This document shows positions 24,294 through 31,201 of a stretch of 37,335 bases of DNA, piece by piece. The stretch's first letter is position 1. The number at the start of each line of letters is the position of its first letter. The DNA comes from Ramlibacter sp. (GTDB lineage: Bacteria; Pseudomonadota; Gammaproteobacteria; Burkholderiales; Burkholderiaceae_C): the NCBI RefSeq assembly GCF_028291745.1, contig NZ_JAQGNQ010000115.1, positions 1-37,335 of the forward strand, in the 5' to 3' direction. The notes under the pieces were generated by a model. That model did no database searches, was not told where the DNA came from, and worked only from the letters and a program-made list of their open reading frames with translations. Position numbers and translations under genes: made by a program.

Positions 24294-24484
24294 AGGGCTA
24301 TTACCGCGACGTCGTAAGGGTTCTCAGGGACCACGGCTACCGGATCCTCCCGGGGCGCGGGAAGGGCTCGCACGAGGTGTGGACGAACGGCCCGCGCAAC
24401 CAGGTCGTGCCGCGCCACCTCGATTCGCGGGACCACGCCAACAACGTCCTAAAGCAGATGGGCGTCCCCGAGCGCATCAAGTGA
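24290..24484 (+). CDS. hicA: HicA toxin (mRNA interferase)
   Basis: 64 residues from ATG 24290. YYRDVVRVLRDHGYRILPGR, then GKGSHEVWTNG and VVPRHLDSRDHANNVLKQMG, give the dsRBD-like HicA/YcfA fold with the catalytic His in GSHEVW. HicA cleaves mRNA and stops translation when the antitoxin is lost. It lies less than 80 bases from attR, as the last gene of the element, where it would penalise loss of the element. Confidence 0.85.
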   Translation: MKGYYRDVVRVLRDHGYRILPGRGKGSHEVWTNGPRNQVVPRHLDSRDHANNVLKQMGVPERIK

Positions 24485-24493
24485 ATCGTCCGC

Positions 24494-24514
24494 TGGCGGA
24501 CACATTGGCGGACA
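24494..24514 (+). repeat. right arm-type repeat pair (TGGCGGACA x2)
   Basis: TGGCGGACA at 24494-24502 and 24506-24514, again separated by three bases, matching the left pair at 8648-8668 in sequence, orientation and spacing. Lies 48 bases before the attR core. Confidence 0.65.
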
Positions 24515-24561
24515 CGGGCAGCACCCGCCGGAAAACCAATACTGGCGCGGCCCTTGACAGA

Positions 24562-24576
24562 CACCTGCTCCGCCAG
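24562..24576 (+). repeat. attR core (15 bp)
   Basis: CACCTGCTCCGCCAG, identical to the tRNA-Ser 3' end at 8484-8498. Sequence on both sides differs from that at attL, so this is a true boundary and not part of a second tRNA. Confidence 0.9.
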
Positions 24577-24582
24577 AGACAG

Positions 24583-24616
24583 GGGCCTGCTGCTACAAAA
24601 CATGTAGCGCGGGCCC
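24583..24616 (+). terminator. probable original terminator of tRNA-Ser, displaced by the element
   Basis: GGGCC (24583-24587) and GCTAC (24592-24596) pair with GTAGC (24604-24608) and GGCCC (24612-24616), followed by TTCTCGTTT. The hairpin begins seven bases after attR, where the tRNA transcript would have ended before integration. No other gene is seen in 24577-24799. Confidence 0.5.
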
Positions 24617-24799
24617 TTCTCGTTTCCACTCGCTGTCCCGGCACGCGACGTCGAGCTGAACGATACCTTCTCTGAAACTGAGCAGCCCAACCGCGCAGCG
24701 GTGCGCAGCGCTGGCGCGGTCCCGCCAACGCCCCCGCGTTGAAGCGCCCAGGGGCATACTCGAAAGTCCCTTCACCCAGACCTCGCACAGGAGAATGAG

Positions 24800-25375
24800 A
24801 TGCACGCTGGAACACGTATGGCGTTGGGGACCGCGGCAGCGGTCGCCCTGATGTTGGTATCGGGTTGCGCCATCAACCACGGCGCACCTCAACCTTCGGA
24901 CCGGACGTCCGAAGGCATCGAGGAGGGCGCGTCCAACACGATGGCCAGGCTGTATGCGGCCGTGCCGGGCTCGCGCGACCTGGAACGCAAGGCCACCGGC
25001 ACGCTGGTGTTCCCGCGCGTCCTCACGGCAGGACTGATCATCGGCGGCGAGCACGGAAGAGGGGTCCTGCACACGCGTGGCCGCCCGGACAGCTTCTACG
25101 ACATCACAGGCCTCTCCGTCGGTTGGCAGGCGGGCGCCGAGTCGAAGGCACTGGTGTTGATGTTCCTGACGCCGGCTGCCTTGAACAAATTCCTGGAGAG
25201 CCATGGTTGGACCGTGGGAGCCGACGCGTCGGTTGCGGTCGTGCGAGAAGGCGCCAACGCCTCGCTGGACTCATTGAGCGCCCGCAACGAGGTGGTGGCG
25301 TTTGCGCTGACGAACTCCGGCCTGATGGCGGCGGCGACGATCGAGGGAACGAAGATCTCACCGGTCTCCAGGTAA
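24800..25375 (+). CDS. SYLF/YSC84-domain lipoprotein
   Basis: 191 residues from ATG 24800 with CAGGAG at 24788-24793. An N-terminal signal ends in the lipobox LVSGC (Cys23). The rest is the SYLF (Ysc84) fold: LVFPRVLTAGLIIGGEHGRG, GLSVGWQAGAESKALVLMFL, then a VREGANASLDSL segment and a closing SGLMAAATIEGTKISP. SYLF proteins bind lipids. In bacteria they are small periplasmic or outer-membrane lipoproteins of poorly known role. It is a single gene with no close partner. Confidence 0.88.
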   Translation: MHAGTRMALGTAAAVALMLVSGCAINHGAPQPSDRTSEGIEEGASNTMARLYAAVPGSRDLERKATGTLVFPRVLTAGLIIGGEHGRGVLHTRGRPDSFYDITGLSVGWQAGAESKALVLMFLTPAALNKFLESHGWTVGADASVAVVREGANASLDSLSARNEVVAFALTNSGLMAAATIEGTKISPVSR

Positions 25376-25848
25376 CTCACTGCTGGACGCGCACCGGCCC
25401 ACATCGGCCGGTCGACGCCCAGGCATCGGGGACACATGGCGCGCGCACCGCTTCTCGGGCCGGGCTGTTGCGCGTCGGGTCGAGCCGCTACGTGTCTCGC
25501 CGACGCAAAACCGCGTCGTCCCGACGTGCGGATCACAGCTCAGGCCTGCTGGCGGCCTCCGCGACGCAGGCCCAGAAGCGCGACTTGCGCGCGTGATGCT
25601 AGGCAGCGGTATTCGCGCGCGCCAGCACGACATCGAGCAGCGCGCGATACAGGCAAGTGGCGCCGCGCCAGCGCTCGCGACGATCCAGTTCGCGCACGAG
25701 CGGCACCAGCGTCATGTAGTCGCGCCCACGAAGGCGTGAACGTCATCTCCCTCGAGGCGGCGCAAGCCGAGGTGTAGGCGCCCCGCAAACCATCCACGGC
25801 TGCTACGATGAATCAGCCGATTGACGGACTGAAAAAGGAGCCTCCACC
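25376..25848. other. 473-base region without an intact gene
   Basis: GC-rich, with no intact frame that looks coding. It contains a probable minus-strand remnant (25599-25715) and, just before the GMC gene, a TACGAT box (25804-25809) and a 14-codon frame (25808-25852) ending in EPPP whose TGA overlaps the CTG start of the next gene. Confidence 0.5.
25599..25715 (-). pseudogene. fragment resembling the C-terminus of a DUF6880-type protein
   Basis: The minus-strand frame reads MTLVPLVRELDRRERWRGAT then CLYRALLDVVLARANTAA and a stop. The LYRALLD..LARA segment resembles the C-terminal helical repeats of DUF6880 proteins, which are several hundred residues long. Upstream, the frame is closed by a stop, and a neighbouring frame reads RRLEGDDVHAFVGATT. 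The piece therefore looks like a truncated, frame-shifted relic. The likeness is from memory of the family and is weak. Confidence 0.35.
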
Positions 25849-25851
25849 CTG
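25834..25851 (+). promoter_or_regulatory. ribosome site AAAGGAG positioned for a CTG start
   Basis: AAAGGAG (25834-25840) is eight bases before CTG 25849-25851, which opens the frame that contains the FAD-binding motif. No ATG, GTG or TTG occurs in frame between the upstream stop (25822-25824) and 26002. A start at 26002 would delete the whole dinucleotide-binding motif. Confidence 0.6.
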
Positions 25852-27414
25852 ACCCGTGACCACTACGACCTGATCGTCATCGGCAGCGGACCGGGGGGCG
25901 CCTCGCTCGCGCAGCGGCTCGCACCGACCGGCAAGCGCATCCTCATCCTCGAACGTGGCGATTACCTGCCGCGGTCCGAGAAGAACTGGAGCAGCCAGGC
26001 GGTGTTCGTCGACGGGATCTATCAGACTAGGGAGGCCTGGACCGACGCGCAAGGCAAGCCGTTCAGTCCGGCCCTGCATTACTTCGTTGGCGGCAACAGC
26101 AAGGTCTACGGCGCTACTCTCCTGCGGCTGCGAGAGCGCGACTTCGGGGAGGTTCGGCACGCCGGCGGCGTGTCTCCCGCGTGGCCTGTGGGCTATGACG
26201 TGTTCGAGCCTTACTATGCCCAGGCCGAACGGCTGTTTCACGTTCACGGCCTGCGCGGCGAGGACCCGCTCGAGCCCTGGGCCAGCACGCCTTATCCGCA
26301 CCCGCCGGTCAGCCATGAGCCGAAGATCGCCGAGTTGGACGCGAACCTGCGCGGCATCGGACTGCATCCCTTCCATCTGCCGCTGGGCATCCTGCTCGAC
26401 GAAAACCCCGACGGGACGCCCACGCCGACCAGCACCTGCATGCGCTGCAGTTTTTTCGACGGCTTCCCCTGTCTCCTGAACGGCAAGGCCGACGCACAGG
26501 TGATCTGCATCGACCCGATGCTTGCCGCCCACGACAACGTCACGCTGATGACGAACGCGTATGTCTCCCGCCTTGGCACTGACGGGTCAGGACGCAAGGT
26601 CAACGCGGTGCACGTGACGCGCAATGGCGGCGAGGAGATCTATTCCGCCGACCTCGTGGTGGTTGCCTGCGGCGCGCTCTCCTCGGCGCTGCTGCTGCTG
26701 CGCTCGGCCAACGAACAGCATCCGGACGGTCTGGCCAACGGCTCCGGCCAGCTCGGGCGCAACTACATGCGCCATCACATGAGTGTCTTGATGGCGATCA
26801 TGGCGGAGGCCAACGACACGGTCTTCCAGAAGACGCTCGCGTTCAGCGACTTCTATTTCGGCTCCGACGACTGGGAGCATCCGCTCGGCCTCGTCCAGAT
26901 GTGCGCCACCAGCCATGCTCCCCAGATCCGGGGCGAGGCGCTGCCGGAATCGCTCGAATGGCTGCCGAAGATGCCGTTCGAACAGATCGCCCGCCACTCG
27001 ATGGACTTCTGGCTGCAGTCCGAGGATCTGCCGCATCCGGACAACCGTATCTACTACCAGAACGGCCGCGTCCATCTCGATCAGCACGAGACCAATCCGC
27101 AGGCACTGCACCATCTCAAGCGCAAGCTCAAGCAGGTGCTGACCGAGGCGGGTCATCCGCATGTGCTGCTGGAACGCAGTCTCTATCTCGGCAAGGACAT
27201 CCTGCTTGGCGGCACCGCCCACCAGGCCGGGACGGCGCGTTTCGGAACCGATCCCGCCACCTCGGTGCTCGACCTCGATTGCCGCGCCCACGAAATCGAC
27301 AATCTCTACCTGGCCGATGCCAGCTTCTTTCCCTCGATCGGGGCGGTGAATCCGACGCTGACCATCATCGCCAATGCGCTGCGGGTCGCGGACAAGATCA
27401 GGGAGCGACTGTGA
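25849..27414 (+). CDS. GMC-family FAD-dependent oxidoreductase
   Basis: 521 residues if translated from CTG 25849. The FAD-binding motif IGSGPGGASLA is at 11-21, a GGNSKVYGATLL flavin-contact segment at about 83-94, and the GMC active-site pair is His458 (GGTAHQAG) and Asn501 (AVNPTLT). A Cys-rich insert TCMRCSFFDGFPC near residue 200 is found in a subset of GMC proteins. These enzymes oxidise alcohols or sugars; with a lactonase-like gene three positions downstream, a sugar or cyclic alcohol oxidised to a lactone is a plausible substrate-product pair. No signal peptide is visible. The stop overlaps the next start (GTGA). The non-standard start is the odd point; a sequencing error is an alternative. 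Confidence 0.85.
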   Translation: MTRDHYDLIVIGSGPGGASLAQRLAPTGKRILILERGDYLPRSEKNWSSQAVFVDGIYQTREAWTDAQGKPFSPALHYFVGGNSKVYGATLLRLRERDFGEVRHAGGVSPAWPVGYDVFEPYYAQAERLFHVHGLRGEDPLEPWASTPYPHPPVSHEPKIAELDANLRGIGLHPFHLPLGILLDENPDGTPTPTSTCMRCSFFDGFPCLLNGKADAQVICIDPMLAAHDNVTLMTNAYVSRLGTDGSGRKVNAVHVTRNGGEEIYSADLVVVACGALSSALLLLRSANEQHPDGLANGSGQLGRNYMRHHMSVLMAIMAEANDTVFQKTLAFSDFYFGSDDWEHPLGLVQMCATSHAPQIRGEALPESLEWLPKMPFEQIARHSMDFWLQSEDLPHPDNRIYYQNGRVHLDQHETNPQALHHLKRKLKQVLTEAGHPHVLLERSLYLGKDILLGGTAHQAGTARFGTDPATSVLDLDCRAHEIDNLYLADASFFPSIGAVNPTLTIIANALRVADKIRERL

Positions 27415-27884
27415 GCAGCGCCGCGGTCGCGGCCTTCGTCGTGCGCTGTGGGCTGGTCGTGCTGTTCCTCCCCTTCAGCGCTCTCGACAAGGTGCTGAAC
27501 TTCGAGGGTGCGGTGCACCAGGCCAGCGAGACCTTCTCCTGGCGGCCGCTGGCAATCCTGGCGATCTTCTGCGCCCTCGGCATCGAGATCATCATGCCGA
27601 TCGGCATCGTCACCGGCGCTGGCGATCGGGCCTGTGCGCTGGTCATGGCCGGCTATTGCGCGGTGACGGCGATCCTGTGGAAACGCTTCTGGGCACAAGG
27701 CGACTTCTGGTCCGATCCTGGCGGCAAAGGGCGAACCCTGTTCTGGGACTTCCTGAAGAACTTGTCCCTGGCCGCCGGCTTCCTGCTCCTGACCGTGGGC
27801 CTGGACGGATCGGGCCTGGCCGTGTTCCTCGCCCACCCGCTGGCCTCCAGCCATCCCTATGCCGCGCGCCAGGAGCAGCCATGA
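27411..27884 (+). CDS. DoxX-like four-helix membrane protein
   Basis: 157 residues from GTG 27411, overlapping the GMC stop. Four hydrophobic helices are visible: VVRCGLVVLFLPFSALDKVL, LAILAIFCALGIEIIMPIGI, ALVMAGYCAVTAILW and LSLAAGFLLLTVGLDG, with the FWAQGDFW loop and conserved K/D near helix 1. This is the DoxX/DoxD layout. In the operon it may serve as a membrane partner passing electrons from the oxidoreductase to quinone, but that is inference. The stop overlaps the next start (ATGA). Confidence 0.78.
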   Translation: MSSAAVAAFVVRCGLVVLFLPFSALDKVLNFEGAVHQASETFSWRPLAILAIFCALGIEIIMPIGIVTGAGDRACALVMAGYCAVTAILWKRFWAQGDFWSDPGGKGRTLFWDFLKNLSLAAGFLLLTVGLDGSGLAVFLAHPLASSHPYAARQEQP

Positions 27885-28327
27885 GCGATCTCGGTCCGCG
27901 ACCCAGCGTTCCGTATTGGCACCTGTGGGTCGATGACGCGGGCGTCAGCCACCAGCGCCAGTGCCGTCTCGAGAACTACGATGCGCACCGGGTCGGCGCT
28001 GCGGATCCGCAGTGGAACAATCCGCAGCCGCGATCCGAGGCCAGCGTCGTCTTCACCGTGCAGCCGGTCGGCTGGATCGGTGAGTGGCACGAGAATCCGG
28101 CGCCGCAATGGATCGTGGTGCTGTCGGGCCGCTGGTTCATCGAAAGCATGGACGGCACGCGCATCGAGCAGGGACCCGGCGAGTTTTCGCTCGGCGAGGA
28201 CCAGGGCTGCGCAGAGCGCGATGGCAGAAAAGGCCACCGTTCCGGCACTGTCGGCGACGAGCCCTGCTGCCTGATGACGGTGCAGCTCCATGTGGATCCC
28301 GTTCGCGCTCCTTGTCACATCCGGTAG
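27881..28327 (+). CDS. cupin-fold protein
   Basis: 148 residues from ATG 27881. GEWHENPAPQWIVVLSGRWF, then ESMDGTRIEQGPGEFSLGED, is the cupin pattern (H..P...w.vvLsG.w......G....GpGe...). Several conserved metal-ligand positions of classic cupins are not obvious, so catalysis is uncertain; it may be an isomerase, a binding protein or a sugar-related enzyme. Fully coupled to the DoxX gene, with the SMP-30 gene starting seven bases after its stop. Confidence 0.78.
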   Translation: MSDLGPRPSVPYWHLWVDDAGVSHQRQCRLENYDAHRVGAADPQWNNPQPRSEASVVFTVQPVGWIGEWHENPAPQWIVVLSGRWFIESMDGTRIEQGPGEFSLGEDQGCAERDGRKGHRSGTVGDEPCCLMTVQLHVDPVRAPCHIR

Positions 28328-28334
28328 GGCTGGC

Positions 28335-29237
28335 ATGGACGGCTTCGAGATCCGCAATCCACGGTTTCGCGCGCTGGTGCTGCCGAACGCGCCGCTGGAG
28401 ACGCTCGGCACCGGTTATCGCTGGCTGGAAGGACCGGTGTGGTTCGCCGACCAGGATTGCCTCTACGTCAGCGACCTGCCCAATGACCGCGTGCTGCGCT
28501 GGAGCGAAGCTGGCGGGCTTTCGGTTTTCCAGCAGCCATCCGGCTTCGCCAACGGCCACGCGCGCGATCGCCAGGGGCGCCTTCTCACCTGCTCGCACCG
28601 TGACCGCGCCGTCACCCGCATCGAATTCGACGCAGCGGTGACGGTGCTGGCCAGTCACTTCGATGGCAAGCGCCTCAATGCGCCCAACGACATCGTCTGC
28701 AAATCGGACGGGACGATCTGGTTCAGCGACCCCGTCTACGGGATCAGCACCGACTATGAAGGCGGCAAGCAACCGCCGCAACTGCCGTCGGCGCTCTATC
28801 GGCTCGATCCGGCAAGCGGGGAACTGCGCGTGGCTGCCGCCGATTTCGTCAACCCGAACGGCCTGGCTTTTTCGCCGGACGAGCGCTTGCTCTATGTCGC
28901 CGAGACGGGCGATCAATTCGACGAGGCATCGCCTCGCTTCATCCGCCGCTTCGCCGTGCGTGACGACGGCGCGCTCTCCGGCGGCGAGTGCTTCCACCGG
29001 GTCGAGCCGGGTAACGCCGACGGCTTTCGTGTCGACGAGCAGGGCAATCTCTGGTCGAGCGCGGCCGATGGCGTCCACTGCATCAGCCCCGACGGCGAGT
29101 TGCTCGGCAAGATCCTGACTCCATCGCTCGTCTCGAACCTGTGCTTCGGCGGCCGCAACCGCTCACGCCTGTTCGTCTGCGCCTCGCACACGCTGATGGC
29201 CATCTACACCAACACGCGCGGATGTGTTCGCCCGTGA
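28335..29237 (+). CDS. SMP-30/gluconolactonase-family protein
   Basis: 300 residues from ATG 28335; the upstream in-frame ATG at 28290 lies inside the cupin gene and adds a non-conserved extension. The six-bladed propeller ligands are visible: Glu32 in LEGPVWF, Asn in LNAPNDIV, Asn in NPNGLAFSPDERLLYVAET and Asp in NADGFRVDEQGNLW. Such enzymes use a divalent metal to open sugar lactones or related esters. It fits as the step after the GMC oxidoreductase. The stop lies inside the start region of the VOC gene. Confidence 0.88.
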   Translation: MDGFEIRNPRFRALVLPNAPLETLGTGYRWLEGPVWFADQDCLYVSDLPNDRVLRWSEAGGLSVFQQPSGFANGHARDRQGRLLTCSHRDRAVTRIEFDAAVTVLASHFDGKRLNAPNDIVCKSDGTIWFSDPVYGISTDYEGGKQPPQLPSALYRLDPASGELRVAAADFVNPNGLAFSPDERLLYVAETGDQFDEASPRFIRRFAVRDDGALSGGECFHRVEPGNADGFRVDEQGNLWSSAADGVHCISPDGELLGKILTPSLVSNLCFGGRNRSRLFVCASHTLMAIYTNTRGCVRP

Positions 29238-30082
29238 CGGCACGGCTCACGGCGATCCTCGCCTTCCGGTTGGTGACCAGGGAGCCGGAACGGCTCGTCG
29301 CCTTCTATACCGGCCTCGGCTTCGCTGCGGGTGAGGTGAAGGCGATCCCCGCCGCGGAGATGGCGCTGTTCGGGCTGCAGGGTGGCGGCTGGCGGCGGAC
29401 CTTGTCGCTTGGCGATCAGCGCATTGAGCTGGATCATTTCGAGCAATCCGGGCGACCTTATCCGCCCGGCGTGACCGGCGCCGACACCCGCTTTCAGCAT
29501 CTAGCGCTCGTCACCGACGACGCGGCCGCCGCCTGGTCGCGCGCTGGTGCGCTGGGTGCGCTGCCGATCTCCGTCGCCGGGCCGGTGACACTTCCGGCTT
29601 CCTCGGGCGGTGTCACGGCCCTCAAGTTCCGCGATCCGGAGGGGCATCCGCTGGAGCTGCTGCAATTCCCTCGCGGATCGCGCTGGCTCGGTTCCGGCCT
29701 GCTTGGCATCGATCACAGCGCCATTTCCGTGAGCGATGTGGAGGTCGGCCGTCGGTTCTACGGCGCGCTGGGTCTGTCCACCAACGGGCAGACGCTGAAC
29801 CAGGGCCCGACGCAGTCGGCGCTCGACGCACTGGCCGGCGCCGAGGTGGACATCGTGCCGCTCATGCCCCCGATCGTGACGCCGCATCTCGAGTTGCTCG
29901 GCTACCGGAGCCCGCCGCCTCTTCGCGCCGCGCTTCTCGCGCCGAACGACGTTGCCGCGACCCGCATCGTCTGGAGTGCGGACCAGGACGGCTTGCTGCG
30001 GGATGCGGACGGGCATTTTCATCTGCTCACCACCCCCATCGACGAAAAAAGCGGTGCTAGTCGCACGCCGGGATCGCGATAG
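29222..30082 (+). CDS. two-domain VOC (glyoxalase/dioxygenase-like) protein
   Basis: 286 residues from ATG 29222; GTG 29234, which overlaps the previous stop as GTGA, is an equally good start (282 residues). The first VOC module (about 1-150) contains AFRLVTREPERLVAFYTGLG and FRDPEGHPLELLQF. The second (about 155-275) contains GIDHSAISVSDVEVGRRFYG. Possible metal ligands include His and Glu in these beta-alpha-beta-beta-beta units, but the substrate is unknown. It is the last gene of the coupled five-gene operon that starts with the GMC oxidoreductase. Confidence 0.82.
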   Translation: MCSPVTARLTAILAFRLVTREPERLVAFYTGLGFAAGEVKAIPAAEMALFGLQGGGWRRTLSLGDQRIELDHFEQSGRPYPPGVTGADTRFQHLALVTDDAAAAWSRAGALGALPISVAGPVTLPASSGGVTALKFRDPEGHPLELLQFPRGSRWLGSGLLGIDHSAISVSDVEVGRRFYGALGLSTNGQTLNQGPTQSALDALAGAEVDIVPLMPPIVTPHLELLGYRSPPPLRAALLAPNDVAATRIVWSADQDGLLRDADGHFHLLTTPIDEKSGASRTPGSR

Positions 30083-30202
30083 TCGCGGCGCCGCCGGCTT
30101 CGGCACGCCGGTCCGCCGACCCGCTTCCCCCAATGACGGATACTCCGCCCGCAACGCCGCCGCTCCTTTGCGCAACAACCGGCGGCATCGAGGCTCGCTG
30201 CG

Positions 30203-31117
30203 ATGTCGCCCCAGCTCAGAACCCACAGCATGACCTCCGGACTTCCGTCCACGAAGATCTCCACCTTGATCGGCGACTTTCCGCACACACGCGCCTTCCG
30301 TTCAGGCGTGCTGCAGTCTCCGTCCGTGGCATTGGATATCGCGCCGTTTCCGGTCGCGTTTCCGGCATTCTCGAGAGCTGTCGCCATGGAGTTCGACGTC
30401 TCGGAGCTCTCCCTGGTGACCTTCCTGCAGGCGCGTGCAGCCGGACGCAAGCTGTCGCTGCTGCCGGCGGTCACCATGTCACGATTTCAGCACCCCTACC
30501 TGGTCTTCGACTCGGCCAAGGGCGCCATGACGCCCAAGGATCTCGAAGGGGCTCGCGTCGCTGTGCGTCTCTTCACGTCGACCACGGCTTCGTGGCTGCG
30601 TGGAATCCTGGTCAACGAGTACGACGTGGATGTGACGAAGATCCGATGGCTCGCGCATCAGGAACCGAACGTTCCGGAATGGACCGATCCGCCGAACGTC
30701 ACGAGGGTTCCGAAGATGGACTTGAGCGAGATGCTGTTCTCCGGCGAAGTCGATGCGATCGTGGTCACTCCGGTGCCGACCGACCCGCGCATCCAGCCCG
30801 TCATCCCTGATCCGGTCGCGGCGATGAGGTCGTGGCAGGCCAGGAACAATGCCATCCAGATCAACCACATGATGGTGGTCAAGGACGACTTCGCCGAATC
30901 CAACCCCGCCGCCGTGCGCGAAGTCTGGCGCATGCTGAAAGAATCCAAACGCATGGCCAACGAACCGGCCGAAAAGGCCGCGTTCACGCCGTATGGCATC
31001 GAAGCGAACCGGCACAACATCGACGTCCTGATCAACTACATGGTCACCACGGGCATGATCCCGCGCCGGTTCGCAGTGGACGATCTGTTCAACGATGTGA
31101 CGCGCACGCTCGCGTAG
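30203..31117 (+). CDS. 4,5-dihydroxyphthalate-decarboxylase-like / solute-binding-fold protein
   Basis: 304 residues from ATG 30203, or 295 from ATG 30230. The type-2 periplasmic-binding-protein fold used by the 4,5-dihydroxyphthalate decarboxylase-like group is recognisable from EFDVSELSLVTFLQARAAGR, MTPKDLEGARVAVRLFTSTT, ASWLRGILVNEYDVDVTKIR and LSEMLFSGEVDAIVV. No signal peptide is visible, consistent with a cytoplasmic enzyme rather than a transporter subunit. The reaction cannot be read from sequence. A 120-base gap separates it from the VOC gene, so it may have its own promoter. The Bug-type binding protein gene follows 84 bases downstream. Confidence 0.78.
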   Translation: MSPQLRTHSMTSGLPSTKISTLIGDFPHTRAFRSGVLQSPSVALDIAPFPVAFPAFSRAVAMEFDVSELSLVTFLQARAAGRKLSLLPAVTMSRFQHPYLVFDSAKGAMTPKDLEGARVAVRLFTSTTASWLRGILVNEYDVDVTKIRWLAHQEPNVPEWTDPPNVTRVPKMDLSEMLFSGEVDAIVVTPVPTDPRIQPVIPDPVAAMRSWQARNNAIQINHMMVVKDDFAESNPAAVREVWRMLKESKRMANEPAEKAAFTPYGIEANRHNIDVLINYMVTTGMIPRRFAVDDLFNDVTRTLA

Positions 31118-31171
31118 CTGGTGGCCGGACCCGGTCACACCACCAGGTATCCGTTTCAATCAAGCCGTCAA

Positions 31172-31199
31172 GACAAGAGACAAGAGACAAGAGACAAGA
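31172..31199 (+). repeat. four tandem GACAAGA heptamers in a gene leader
   Basis: GACAAGA at 31172-31178, 31179-31185, 31186-31192 and 31193-31199, ending three bases before the ATG of the next gene. The stretch replaces a normal GGAG ribosome site; the amidohydrolase at 1038 has a single GGAGACAAGACC leader, the likely ancestral form. Confidence 0.85.
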
Positions 31200-31201
31200 C
31201 C

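Larger units (their letters stand above)
8484..24576. mobile_element. integrated element (about 16.1 kb) at tRNA-Ser(CGA)
   Basis: Bounded by perfect 15-bp direct repeats, one of which is the tRNA-Ser 3' end, with an integrase gene just inside the left end. Contents in order: integrase, AlpA-like regulator, small hypothetical gene, second AlpA-like regulator, winged-helix initiator with internal iterons, DnaC-like loader, two hypothetical genes, small structural genes, four podovirus-type internal/ejection protein genes, a minus-strand DUF4224 protein, three small genes, a secreted repeat protein and hicBA. Most genes are intact and coupled. I find no terminase, portal, major capsid, tail, holin/endolysin or CI-like repressor inside the boundaries. 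A defective prophage or a satellite-like element are both possible. Confidence 0.88.

Noticed and set aside
24271..24675. 134-codon plus-strand frame across hicA and attR
   Set aside because: Out of frame with hicA, crosses the attachment core and has no motif.
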